This document shows, one piece after another, positions 22,432 to 36,629 of a DNA stretch of 64,000 nt. Every line of letters begins with the position of its first letter. The stretch's first letter is position 1. This DNA comes from Acarospora socialis (lineage: Eukaryota; Ascomycota; Lecanoromycetes; Acarosporales; Acarosporaceae): contig JAMYGW020000007.1 in assembly GCA_025617375.2 (NCBI GenBank), positions 1,860,001-1,924,000 of the forward strand. The letters are read 5' to 3'. The notes under the pieces are model-generated. The model was given only the letters and a program-made list of their open reading frames with translations, was not told the DNA's origin and did no database searches. The position numbers were made by a program, and so were the translations under genes.

Positions 22432-25400
22432 AAATTAACAATTAAGTATGCAGTGAAGTTTCAGAGAACTGTAGTTTTAATAAATTGAAATAATGATGTT
22501 TTCACATCACAATATTACTAAAAACTTCACAAATTTATCAAGAATAAAATAGCTCAAATAGACTGATCAAAAACACTTTAAAAAATGATTAATATCTTCA
22601 TCAATATAAACAATTAACAATAAAAGTAACAAATGAAGTGTACTGAACATCAGATGTCATTTAGATTTGAATGAGAAAGAAAGTTTACTTAAATGTACTG
22701 AAAAGATGATTCAATGAATTTTGATACAATCAAGAAATATTATCAAACTTTAATGAGAAAATGAATGAAGCAGAACAATTAAATGCAACAATACATCTTT
22801 AAATCTCAACAGCAACAAGCAACAGAAACTTAAAAATACTATAACTACAGAAAATCTGAATATCTAACTTGAAAATGCAACAAATCTCAACTAAAAAAGA
22901 AAGATATTGCAGCAGCAGTTAAAAAAAACACACATATAATGCATAATACTCTCAGCTAAACAGTCTGTTATGATGATATATGTTGAATACACATGAACAT
23001 CAAAGATAAAGTCAAATAATACTTCAAGACACTGTGCAACAATGTAAGAAACAGATACAATACAATGAATTGATCAATTTACAAAAAAAAATTAGTTATT
23101 TTTACAAAAGAATATATTAAGAAGAATGTTCTTGATGCTGAGATTGAAGAAATCAATACTTAAGAAATTTAGATAGAAAAAACCTACAGTAATAATATTT
23201 GATAAACATTGAATTTAAATGTGAATCAGAAAGAAATTGATAAATAAAAAGTCAATATAAAACTGAAGACAGTATATCAGCACTTGAAAAATCAACATTA
23301 AGTGTTGAAAGAAGAAAAACTTTAATTCAAGAAGCAAGAACTTAAACAAAAAGTACAAGCTCAGAAGAAAAAAGTACAGTGTAAGAGCTTAAAAGAAAAA
23401 AAGACATATAATCAGTTAAATAAGTTGATAATAGCTGTTAAAGATGAATATCTCAGCAGCAATAACACAATATTGTTGAAATTTCTTGTTTAAAGAACAA
23501 AGAGTCACAAGATTGAGATACACTTATTTGAAGAATATATTATGTCAAATAAAAACAGATAAATCTTCAACAAAGAATATATATCATTTAAATTTCTGCA
23601 AAGAGTAAAAGTCTTTGAAAGTCAATTGTAGATAAAGTATAATCAGTATGAATCTTGATTACACTCAGAAAAATACATTGAGTGATACAGCATAAAGTAT
23701 GTGAATTTCATAGTTGAAAGAGAATCATAATGATTTTAAGAACTTTGAAGACAAGTCAATATCAAGAATAAATTAAAAAATAAAAAGCTTTCTTGATGAA
23801 ACTAGAGAACAAAAAGTTAGTGATATCTCAAAAAAAGATAATGATTATTGAATATAAATCATTATTGAGATCAATAAACATCAAATTAACATATTGATGA
23901 ATTCTAAAGCAAATAGTAACATTATGAATTTTAAAATAATTGAGATGTTGAAGATAAGAACACAATGAGTGCACTGTTTATTCAATATACAATTAATTAA
24001 TGAAGTTGTTGAAAGAATTGAAGAGAAAATCTGTGTAAAAGTCTTAATTCTTGAAAATTCACAAAAAATAATATTCAATGTTACAGAATCAATCAGATAT
24101 GATGTAATGCTAGAAATGTTTTAACTATGTGAAAAGAATTTTAAAATTAATTGAGTTACAAAAGAAATATGTGCAGTTGAAGACACATACAAGATTTTCA
24201 AATAGTTAGAAATGAGTTTATCAGAATATAAGTCATGAAATTATGAAATATCACTATTGAATGAAAAGCAATTTAAGTGAATATCACTATACTCAATGAG
24301 CAAAAATCAACTCAAGAAAGTCAGAACTTATCTTGATGAAAATTTCAAAAAAGAATTCATAAAATCATCAAAGTCATCAGCAGAATATTCAATTCTGTTT
24401 GTATTAAAAAAGAATGACAAAAGTAACTATGTGTTGATTATAAACAACTCAATGAGATAACTCATCAAGACAATTATTTTTTATTGTTAATAGAAGAGTT
24501 ACAAGACAGATTAAACAAGACTAAGTAATTCATTAGCTTAGATCTCAAGAAGATTTACTATTAAGTAAGAATGAAGAAAAACAAAAAATAAAAAACAGTG
24601 TTCTGAACACAATACAGATATTATAAGTACATCATCATGTTATTCAAACTGAAAAATGCTCTCATTATCTTTCAGAAATTAATCAATGACATATTATGAA
24701 AATATCTTGATGATTTTATGATTACATATCTCAACAATATTCTGATATATTCAGAAAATCTTGATAGATACTGTGAGTATGTGTACAAAATATTAGTAAA
24801 GCTCAATGAAAAAGCTTTATATATGAAAAAGTCAAAAAGCAGATTCAAAATCAAGAAAATTAAGTTTCTAAATTATATAATTTGATCTAACTAAATTGAG
24901 AAGAATTTAAAAAAGATAAAGATAATCAGAAACTAACTTACATCAAAATGAATCAAGAAAGTGCAAATCTTTCTAGAATTAATGAATTATTACTGAAAAT
25001 TTGTATCAAATTATGCAAGAGTCACAGAATCACTAATACACTTGATGCATAAAAACAAAAAATAACATTGAGATAAAGAGTAGAAAAATGCATTTTATGT
25101 ATTAAAGAAAAGTTTTAATGAAATGACACATTTAAGAATACTCAATTCAGTATACAAAAAAATACTAAAAATTAATGCTTCAGATTTTACAGTAAATACA
25201 TGTCTGTATTAGATCAAAGATGAATAACAAAAATTCATAGTATATTGATTTAGAAAACTGTCAGAACTCAAGAAAAAATATGAGATTTATGATAAGAAAC
25301 TTCTTGCAATAGTAAAAACATTACAAAATTAAAAATTTTATTTTGCAAAGACAGATAAGTTAATTCAGATCTACACAGATTACAAGAACTTGAGAAATTT

Positions 25401-25818
25401 TGCAACAACAAAACAACTCAATCAATAACAAATTTGTTGAACAAAACAATTAACAGATTATGAATTTCAGATTCATTACAAAAAAAGTAATAAGAATAAT
25501 GAAGTAAATACTTTGAGTAGATGATTTAATTATGAAAATGTACAAGTGATATATTCTGAAATTTTAAGTAAAAACAATAAAGAAATTCTCATGAAAAACT
25601 TAACAGCAATATACAAAATAAAGTAAGTTTTCTTGATGAACAATGAACTTATTAAAATGTATCACTACAACAAAATTAATGAACATTTAAAAGTCAAATG
25701 CACAGAGAATTTAGTGTAAAGAAGATGCAATATTAATGATTTTAGAAATTGAGTTATCAAGATGATTACTGTGTGCAATTCATGTTGAAGAAATAAAATT
25801 AATTAAAATAAACAATAT

Positions 25819-26028
25819 TATTGAGAAATAAAACAGTACTCATGCTATACTGCTGACTAACTGTCTATTTAGTGAAACATACACTGTTGACTTAATTGTG
25901 ATTGACATGAATATAGAAATTCTTGAATAAAGTCAACTGCAGTCAACTTTATTCACTACATACATTTATCACTGACACTAAAGCTAACTAGAACAATAGA
26001 AGCAGTTAGAACATCATACTTCTCAACA
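25819..26028 (-). repeat. 3' LTR of copia 2
   Basis: 210 bp, ends TTCTCAACA on the plus strand. It pairs with 30987-31196 and carries the CTGCAG-centred palindrome at 25929-25950. Confidence 0.9.
25929..25950. repeat. 22-bp near-palindrome in copia 2 LTR
   Basis: AAAGTCAACTG/CAGTCAACTTT is centred on CTGCAG. It matches 31098-31119 in the other LTR, and 29113-29130 and 29138-29157 inside the element. Allowing for transitions, the ancestral form would be a perfect palindrome. Confidence 0.75.
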
Positions 26029-29000
26029 CTTTCACTCAGTGACACTGTATCTATTGACTTTCATTGACAATAAATCTCAACTGTTTAATCAAGTGCTCAA
26101 AGATCTGTCTAAATAAAAACTTAATTAGTTCATTAATCATTATGTTGCAACTGAGCACAAAGTTTATCTGAATTTGATTCTTCTTCTGCAGATTATGAAT
26201 ATAATAATAGATAATATTAATGTATTTTAATCACTCATACACATATGTGTTCTTGATTAAAATTAAGACAGCTTAATTGTTTTCTTTGAGCTGAAGAAAT
26301 AAAGTAGTTTGATGAGTTTTATTTTCTTTAATGCTTACACAGTGTGAATTGTTTTCAAGATGCTTACTTATATTCATGTTTCTCAGCATCTGAGTGAGTC
26401 AGATTTCAGTTTTTGTGCATATTGACATGATTATGTACTCAGTCTCAGTAATTAATGTGATGACAGATTTCTGCTTTTGACTTACTTACAATACTGATTT
26501 ATCTTTAAGCATATAAACATGTTTCTGAATGAACTTTCAATCTTGTTTGTTTAATGCATAGTTTGAGTTAGAGTATTCAAGTATGAATTGACTTTCATTA
26601 AATTCATACATTATATCAAAATTGATGATTAATCTAACATATTATAATAATTCTTTAAATATATGTCTGTGATGCTCTACAGAATCACTGAAATACTAAC
26701 TTAGTTAATTTAGAACAAAGATAATGTTCAGTTAAGTATGAATTGCTGTATACATTTAACTTTTAATTACTTGCTGATACTATCTTTAATCTATTCTTTA
26801 ATCAGTTGAATCAGCAAAATAAAAAGTGTTATATTTATTAAGTAAAATCTCAGCAACTCTGTATCTATCAAATTATATATGAAGATCTTTCAGTATCTTA
26901 TTTACATAGTGAGTTTGATTCAGATGCAAAGTTCTTCTCTTGTAATTACATATAACTTGAATGTTAAGAATTTTTTGTGTCTTTTTTAAAGTTCTTAACT
27001 TTGAACATCTTCATAAGAACTTACTTAAATCAGAAAACATGTGACAGATTTGTTGAAGTCATAATAATATTATTTATATAAAAAAGTAATATGATCTTCT
27101 TAATGCTGTAAATAAGAAGACAAGAATTTGCATTACTTTGATGAAAGTTTAGTTTCTTCAACTCATTAACATATCACTTATGTCAGTTCTGTACAGCTTA
27201 CTTAAGATTATAAAGACTGTACAGTATGCACAGTACATAACTGAGTGCAACTTTGACTTTGAAAAAAACTGTCATGTAGATAGTCTTTTTGAGAAAGAAT
27301 TTTTTGAAAACATTGTTGACATTCACTTAATGACACTTCAAATTCTCAAGTGCAACAATGATTAAAAAGACTCAAAAAGTGTTAAATTTGACAGTAGATG
27401 CAAAGATGTTCTCATAGTTTTTGTTATACATTTAAAAGAATTTTCTTGTCACAACTCTTGTCTTAAGTTTGTTCAGAAATTCATCAGTATTCAGTTTGAG
27501 TTTAAATACTTACTTGCTTGTTACAATGTTTGCATTCTTTAATGACACAACTTCTTTTCAGATTTTATTTGCTGTCAAGATTGTTAACTCTGCATAAATG
27601 ACATTCTTTTACATTTTTTTTCAAATTGAATTTCTTGCTGCTTCAGCATAGATGACAAATGTAAAAATGTTGAATTTAATATTATTGTGATCTTCTTTAT
27701 CTGCTGTAAAAGCAATTAATGTCAGTATGACTTTTAATATTTTGAACAAGAACTTATTTAAGTTTTACTCATCATTGTTGTTGTCTCACTTTTTCTTTGA
27801 AATTTCAACACACAAGAATGTTCTGACTTTCTCAGTTGAGATATTCTTTGCTGATTTGTCTGCTTTGTTGATGAAATCTTAATATATAAAAACTGTTTAA
27901 TTTTATCTTATTCATTAGTCTGTGATCTGTTTGAATTAACTGTAATTAATTTATTTACTGCATTGATGTCTGACACAGATATATTAAGATTAACTACAGT
28001 TAATTTTGACATCTTTTTGTTATTTAAACTCATAAATCTAAATCTGTAAATTTGCTCAGTAACTGTGAACAGAGTTGTAGATGCTGTGAATTCTGCAATA
28101 ATTGTGTTTTTTTATAATTATTTAACTGATTTTTGCTTCAGCAGAATGTTTAATGTTTGTCTTTGCAGTTTGAGATTAATGCTGTTACTCTTTTTATTTT
28201 TAACAAACTTGACAGCATAACTTTTAATGATTTGCTTAAGATTTGAAGTTTAAAGTAGATACTGCTTTGTGATTTTTTTCACATAGTCTATAAAAACTTT
28301 CACTCATTCTTAATTCATAAACTTATTCTGTCTGCTCTTCAGCAAAGACTTAAAGTTAATATAGATATAATATTTGCATTTTTACATACAAATATAATCA
28401 ATAAATAACTTTTCATTGATGAAGATCTTCTCTGAAATTGTTTGCTTGCTGTTAATTAAGAGATCAGTTACTGTTTAATTGTGAAGATAAATGTAAATTT
28501 ACACTGTCTTTACTCAGAACTTTATTGAAAGTTCAGTTTTCTTGATCATTGTGTGCACTGAGTTCTCAGTGATTTAAATTGCTCTTTCAGCAACATCATT
28601 CTGAATGAACATGTAAAGCATGATATATTGTGATATAATGTTAAAAGACTTGCATTAATCATTAAGAATAACTTTAAACTCAGTGACATTATCACTTTAT
28701 ACAATCAGAATTTTTATGCTGTTCTGAAGCTTAACTTTTGTCTGTTACTTTTGTAGTTTTTGTGAAATACTGTTATATTATTTCAGTAATATTATTTATA
28801 TCTTTTATAAATAGTTGTCTACAATCTTCAGAAAATACTGATATTCAGTGAATTATAAGAACAGAGAATTACATATATTAATGAAAATAAAAGCAAGAAT
28901 GTTAATCTTTTGCTTGTTCACAGTGTATTCTCACTGATTAACAAACTTAATGATAACACAGATCTCACATATATTCTTTTTGTTTTCAGCAATGAAAATT

Positions 29001-30759
29001 GATTTTTCAAAAATTATAATCTTATAAAGATTGCAGAGCTTTGCAGAACTAAAATAAACAAATTATTGATATTATAGCTTGTAGATCTTAATCTTATTGT
29101 CTTGTAATTTATGTTGACTGCAGTTAACTTGATGTTGAAGTTGACTGCAGTCATCTTGAACAACTTGTGAGTTTGTTTTCACTGTAACTAAAAGAACAAT
29201 CTCTGAATCAGATAAAGTGTGTATGATAGACATTAGAGTGAATTTATTTAAACTTTTTGCAATGTATTTAACTATATAGACATCTTTTTGCTCAAATACT
29301 TCTATCATGATTTTATCATGCTTATTCTGCATATAAAGACTGTGTTAATCAAAATAATTATACAGTTTCATCTCACATATTTGTTTTTCTGACAGAAGAT
29401 TGACTTTGAGTTTAAACATATAAAGTGTGAAACTTAGATCAACAAAGTTTCTCAATTTGTCTCATATAATTGTTACTTCACAGTAATAAGAATATAATTC
29501 TCTTTTCTCAACTTTAATTCATCAACATCTTATGCATATTAGAGAGTCACTGAAGAGTAAAAGTTAATTAGTTATGTATAAAGAAGATTTAAAGTTAGTA
29601 ACTCATTTAAAGTTAAATATCTTATGAGCAGCTTCTTTGAATAAAACAACAATCTCATCATTGATTTTTTTTTTCATATCAAATTTCAATAAAAATGAGT
29701 TGCTGTCTTTCTTGATCTCAGTATTAAAAGTTTTATGCTTGTTCTTCTTACATTTAAACTTAAATCTTAACTTATTATGATGTGAGTTGACTGATCTCTT
29801 TAACTCAACAATTTTATAAACAGTGAAAAGATATTTGCAGTCTTGCACACAATGAGTACTGCTGTATAAAAAACACTTAAATTGCTTTCAGTGAAGAAGA
29901 CAGCTGTTATTGAAGCTTAAAGATCTTTAATAGTGATATTTCACATTACAGATATATAAGTGTGTCAAATCTTGTTCTTCTTTATCTTAATTTACTTATA
30001 TAACAGTTTCTGCAGTTTTCAGCTGTATCTTTTTTTTCTGAAGTTTTTGCAGATCTTTTTTGATATTTGAGATATTTTGAGTGTTAATTGCATCACAAAT
30101 CACTATATAGTTCTTTAACAGTGCTTGAAGCAATATCTGAAATTGTCACTTCAGTTTAAATAAGTCAATTATGTCAAACTGAGTTGTAGTGATCTTTCTG
30201 TTGAGCTTGTTGAGATAAGTTTATATTTCATTAATAAATATGTTCACTGACATCTTGTATCTGATGAACTTCATCAAATATTGTCTTTCAGTAGTCTGCA
30301 GCTTCTTCTTGTATTTGAATTTCAAAGTGTTTTAAACTTTCTTTGCATTTATTTTGTTTATCAAATATTCTTGATCATCTGTACTGATGTAAATGTTAAA
30401 TTAGTACATAACTTTGACATCAATTTTCTGACTTTCAAAATCAAGATTACTTAAAGAAAAAAAGAAGTCACTAACAGATATATTGACTGCAGAAATTTTA
30501 ATGATGAATTATAGATCTTCATTTATCAGTTAATTCTTCATGAAAGTAAATCATTGATTGCAGTTTTCTTGAGTGAGAACTGAGATGAGTTGTTGCTTCA
30601 TGAAGAATTTGTCAAAGTTCATGATGTAACTTGTGATGACAGTTGATATATAGTATAAGAAATGAAGTTTTAATAAAAGTATAATCAATAAACAAAGTAA
30701 AAGAAAAAATATGTTAAATGTCTTCTCTAGATGAAGACAGTAGATAGATGTTTATTTGT

Positions 30760-30940
30760 TTTGTTGACTTGTAGTAAGCTGCTGAGAATATATGCTTGTT
30801 TCACTCAACTATTTAAGTCTCATATCAAGTCACTGAGAGTCTTATTTTACTCAATTTTTTGAGTTCTGTATTGAGTGTTGAAAGTGCTTGTTTTGTTTAA
30901 TTATTTAAGTTTTATAACAAAGCTGTTAAGACACTAGAAG
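30760..30940 (-). repeat. Leader tandem repeats of copia 2
   Basis: Degenerate units contain TTGTTT(T/C)ACTCAAYT..TTTAAGT on the plus strand. They correspond to the ~45-bp leader array of copia 1. Confidence 0.6.
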
Positions 30941-30986
30941 TATGCACTTTCTCTGAAAAGTCTCTTGTTAACTTGAGCTCATAATT

Positions 30987-31196
30987 TATTGAAAGATAAA
31001 AGAATACTTATGTTATACTGCTGATTAACTGTCTATTTAATGAAATATACACTATTGACTTAATTGTGATTAATGTGAGTGTAGAGATTCTTGAGCAAAG
31101 TCAACTGCAGTTAACTTTATTCACTACATATATTTATCACTGACACTAAAGCTAACTAAAACAATAAAAGCAGCTAGAACACTGCACTTCTCAACA
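30987..31196 (-). repeat. 5' LTR of copia 2
   Basis: 210 bp partner of 25819-26028. About one site in seven differs, mostly transitions. It holds the palindrome at 31098-31119. Confidence 0.9.
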
Positions 31197-31362
31197 AATA
31201 TGATGAAGTAATACAACTAAATGCATCAAATACATCATAAAAGTCAGTTATTATAAATTTCATTATAAAACTATCATCATCAAAGAATTCAGCATAAGAA
31301 ATAAAATTCAATAGTATATTGATCATAATAAATAGATTAATTAAGTACACAATGTTTATTTT

Positions 31363-31556
31363 TGTAAACTCACTTCAATTCACAAGAGTTAGAATCTTCT
31401 CATGAGATCTTGCATAATTAGTGTGCTTAGTAAGTCAGTCTTTATAAAGAGATAAAAGCACATACTTTTTCTTTCTGTGAAGACTAACAACAATTTTATC
31501 TATGTATCTCAATCTATGAAGTTCACAGTCATATAACTGTCAAGATCAATCTTACA
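31363..31556 (+). repeat. 5' LTR of chromovirus E
   Basis: 194 bp, starts TGTAAACTCACTTC and ends CTTACA. It pairs with 45536-45729 at equal length. Confidence 0.87.
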
Positions 31557-34500
31557 GTATTGTTGCTTCAATTTATTGTAAGACAGTTACTCAACAATAA
31601 CTTCAAGATCAAAACAATTCTTGTGAAGAACAGAAAGAATCATGTGAATAAAAAAGTGAAATTAAAGAATTTCATAATGCAAGAAAAATCTGAACATTTA
31701 AAGAAGTTTGAAGTTTCTGTAAGTGATTTTACTGAAGATGTTTATGAATTAATTATTGATAAACTTGAAAGTAATGAGAACTCTATACTGTGAGTGTTGA
31801 ATAAAGAAGAAAAAGAAAAAAAGAATGAACTTAAAGTCTGTGAAATGCAAATTATATTTTATGAAATCAACAAGCAAGTTCACAAATCTAAAAAAGTTAT
31901 TCACAAAATCAGATATACTTTGCAGAAGAGCAAAGTATTTCTTTGTGAGATAATAAATATTTTTATGAAGACACTGAAACTTAAGAAGTTCTTAGAAAAT
32001 GTAATTATTTATGAATTAAAGTTAAGAATTCAGTTCACAGAGTAAGAACATATAAATTTACAACTTTGTACACAAATCAAACATAATTGCTCTGAGTCTG
32101 CAGATCTAGAAATAGATTGTGAAATTAAATAAACTTAGTTTATAAAGATACTCTTGAATACTAATCTCTATAAAAGCAGTATTTACAGTTATTATTGTAA
32201 TTTCTGTTATCAGATAAATATTGATACAGAAAGCATGTCAAAAAAGACTCAGTATTCAGAAATGATTTATTATTTATATTATTTTGTCATAAATTAATAA
32301 AAAACATTCTGTGAAGAGAAAGAGCTTGTAGAAGAATGAAAACTCTTGAAGAAATTCTTGAATAATTTGTTAAAAAATTGAGTGAATCAAATTCATAATG
32401 TTTGAGTGAAGTGATTGTGAGCAAGTAAAAAAAATGAAAAGTCAGATGAAAAATATCTCTATTATTATAATGAACTTCAGTTTCAAATAAAAAGTAAAGC
32501 AAATAAAATGAACAAGATTCAGATCATACTTTTGTACTGTAAATTAAATAAGTTTATTTGCAAAAAGATTTATGAACAACTGAAGCTATTTATTATCAAA
32601 GAAGATATAATAGTTCTTGCAAAAAAAATTACAACTCAATTTATTCTTTTGTGAGCAAAAAAAGCTTCACTTTATCAGAAGAAGTCTGAGTTTTATTAAA
32701 AGATTAACAATAAATTAACAATTAAGTCTGAGAAAAAAGTTTCTCAGAACAATAAAAACTGATTGATCAAGTGTTTTAACTGTGACAAAATTGATCATCT
32801 TGTAAAGAACTACTGAAGCATTAAGAAGAATAAGACTTTTATGAATGTCACAAATAAAAAAAGTTTGTGAAGTTTTCACAGAACATATGAATTCTTAAAG
32901 AAGAATAACATTATGAAAAAGACAAAAACAAAATCTGTAAAGATCAACACTTTTAAGAAAGAAATTATACATAAGACATACAGATTTTCTCAGTTGAATC
33001 TTTTTAAAAAGAACATCTTATAAATGATGATATATCTCATAAAACAGAAATTATGAATAATGATAAACAGTGAAAGTAATATTAACTTTTTATGTCTGAA
33101 CATAGTCATAACTCTGAAGTTAGTACTTTTGTTTTTTACAAAAGATGTTGTTGACATCAATCAACAATCAATGATCATATATGATGTGTATTATGAGCAA
33201 ATTTTCATTTGTGATGACAATAAGAAAACTTGCAAACATTATAAACTTTTAACATTTACAAAAATAAAATCTAACATGATTCTTAAAGTGATCTGACTGA
33301 TCTGAAGAAACTTGATAATAAGTTACTTTCAGTGAATTTTCATTTGAAAAAAGAATATAAGAGACTCTGCAAAGTCAGAAAATAATGAGAAATTAAATTT
33401 TAAAGTTTTTATGAAGAAGTTAGAATTTAAAGATTTAAGTCAGATATATTAAGTTTACATAAAGCATATGAAAAATCAAAGTGACATAACTCAAGTAAAA
33501 ATCTCAAAACTGTATTGCAATCTTGCAGAAATGTTTTCAGAAAACAAAACTAATAACTTGTTTCTGCATCACAAACAGAATTATGTTATTAATTTAATTA
33601 ATGAACAAATCTCACTTTTTAGTTCTATCTATAATCTCTTAAAAAAGAAGCTTGTGAAGCTTCAAAGATATCTGAATAAGAATTTAAAAAATAATTTCAT
33701 TTAATTTTTACAGTTTTTTGCAGAGACATCAGTGCTATTTGTACTCAAGTTTGACAATAAATTATGATTATACATCAATTATCATGAACTTAATGCAGTT
33801 ATTACAAAGAATCATTATTCATTACTTTTAATTGAGAAGATCATAAATCACTTAAATGAGATCAAGATCTTCATGAAGATTAATATAAAGAATGTTTACT
33901 ACTGAATTTACATTCACAAAGATAACAAATAAAAAATAGTCTTTCACATCTGATACAGACTATATAAGTGCTTAATAATGTTCTTTAAGTTAATCAATGT
34001 ATCAGTAACTTTTCAATCATATATTTATAAGATACTTCACAAGTATCTAAACATCTTTGTAATAGTATTTCTGAATGATATTTTGATTCACTTTAAGAAT
34101 AAAAATAAATATAAACAACATGCTCACATTGTTTACAGAAGTGCTCTTAAAAATAAAATTGTATACAAAGTTCAGTAAGTGTCAGTTCTCTTTGAAAAGA
34201 GTAATTTTTGTAAAATTTATCATTATGAACAATGAAGTAAAAATAAAAGAAAATTATATTGTCATAATTCTTAACTGATCAGAGTCAGAAAGTATCTTTG
34301 AAATTTAAAGCTTTCATGAACTTCTATAGAAAATTTATAGAGAGTTTTTTTCATATTACTGTAAAACTTATAAGCATGTTGAAAGACAGCAGAGATGTTT
34401 TAAAGAAAAAGTTAATCTTGTGAATATCAAAGTTTTTGATTTCAAAGACTGCATACTTTTTTCACAAACTAATGTGAGTCTTTAAACAGCATCTTTTCTG

Positions 34501-36629
34501 AGACACTTTAATTCAGAAAAAAAATCAAATAGAGACAGATGTTTTAGAATTTGTTATATTGAGTATTTTAATGCAAAGACATGATGACTGAAGATTAATT
34601 GTGTACTATTTGCAAAAAATAATATCTGTGAAAAGAAACTATAAAATTAATGATGAGAAGTTACTTACTATAGTTGAGAGCATCTGTCACTGATGATATT
34701 ATCTTAAAAAAGTAAAATACACAGTTAAGATTCTTACAGATCATAATAATCTGCATTAAATAGTGAAATTATTTTATAAACTGTCACAAAGACATGTAAA
34801 ATGAGTTCTGCAGCTATCAGCATACAATTTTTGTATGATGTACTGTAAGAAAACTATGAATTTCATAGACAAATTATTTTAAAAAGTCAATTACAGACAA
34901 GAGATTGAAGCAGAAAATATTATCATAAAATATTACTTTACTTTAAAAGATATCTTGTTCTCAACAACAATAATTGCTGCAAAGAATGAACAGAGTGCAA
35001 GTGTAAGTCATAAAGTGCATATTTGAACTTATACACAAGTTAAATAGCTGCTAAGTGCAGACTGCACAGATTAAAAAAATAAAAATAATAAAAAATAAAC
35101 TTGTGAAGCTGCTGCAGAGAAAATCACATATGATGATGTGAGCAAGATTCTTTTAAAGAGTTTATCAAAGTATTTCTAAATGAATTCTTTCACAAATAAA
35201 ATAACTCAGAGTTTAAGAGCTGCTGAGACACTAAGAAAAGAGAGTTAATACTTTAACTGAATGTAGATAAAAGATCTTTTCTATGTTAATAGTATGATGT
35301 ATATTTCATATGTAAAAGTTTTATAAACAAAGATTCTGCAAAAACATTATGATGATTTTTTTTACAGAATATTTGATCACAGATTAAATCTATGCATAAG
35401 TTTACAAGAAGTACTGATGATCAAAGATGAAAAAATAAATTAAAAACTATTGTCTATTCTGTTTTATATATTTAAAAGCATAAATAATCTGCAGAAAGTC
35501 TGCAGAGCAGCTATAACTTTTAAAATAATTTACACAGTTTTAAAACATAATTACAATAAACTTCATTATGAATTTGTCAGAAAGTAGAGTCTATAAAGAT
35601 ATTTATGATGTAATTCTGAATGTAATTGACAAATTCTCAAAAATATATCACTATATTTCATATTAGAAGAACATGATCACAGAAGATCTTGTAAAGATCT
35701 TTATATAAAAGATAGTTTGTTTGCATAAAGTTTTCACAGTCATAGTGTTGAATTAAGAATCACTGTTCATCTTGTAGTTTTAAATCAATATGATGTACAC
35801 TTTAAAGATTAAACAATGACTAAATACTATTTTTTATTCACAAATCAATGAGCAGACAGAGCATCAAAATAATATACTTGAACAATATTTGCAGAGTTAT
35901 GTTAACTATGAGTAAAATAACTGAGCACTGTTACTTCTCTTAGCAAAATTTATATATAATGTAAGTAAGCATTTCACAACTCAAAAGATATTCTTTGAGA
36001 TGATCTACAGATATCACTCAAGATTTGATTTATTAATAGTGAACAAGATAATCAAATATATTATAAAGCAAGAAAGTTTCACAGACACTGAGAATCTCAC
36101 AGACTGACTTTGTACAAGTCACAAAAAAATTCAAAAATCTCTCATTAAAGTTCAAGAGTATCAGAAGAAGTACTATGATAAAAAATAAAGAAATATCACA
36201 TTTAAGTTTGAACAGAAAGTCTGACTATGTATTAAGAACATATTTATAAAGAAATTCTTGTGAAAGTTCAACTGATTACATTATAAATTTTATAAAATTA
36301 TTGATCAGATGAGAAATTAAGTCTATAAGTTAAAGTTGTTAAAGACTTTAAATATTCATAATGTTTTTCATGTCAGTTTACTCTGAACTTATAAATCTCA
36401 CAAAGATGAAGAATTCTCAGAACTCAAATCTCTACACTTAGTGATAAACTTAAATATTTGTAAATATAAGATCTTCATTATTCTGAACTTGTGAGTTTAA
36501 GCAATTCTCAATGAATAGTTAATATTGCAATATCAAATTACATAAAAAGAATACACAAACTCTACTTGAAAATCTGAAGTTAATATGAAGAATGTTCAAA
36601 GATTAGTTAATAAGTTTCACAAGAAAAAC

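Larger units (their letters stand above)
25819..31196 (-). mobile_element. Copia 2 (Ty1/copia), inserted in integrase of D
   Basis: This full-length copia fossil of 5.4 kb is on the minus strand. The exact 5-bp duplication AATAT flanks it (25814-25818 and 31197-31201). Read on the minus strand it has the LTR, leader repeats, gag with a knuckle trace near 29830-29880, GAG-pre-integrase and integrase traces (about 29080-28250), RT (about 27550-26950), RNase H and LTR. Its LTRs differ from those of copies 1, 3 and 4 in the central part and contain a 22-bp palindrome. Broken, with dozens of interruptions. Confidence 0.88.
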
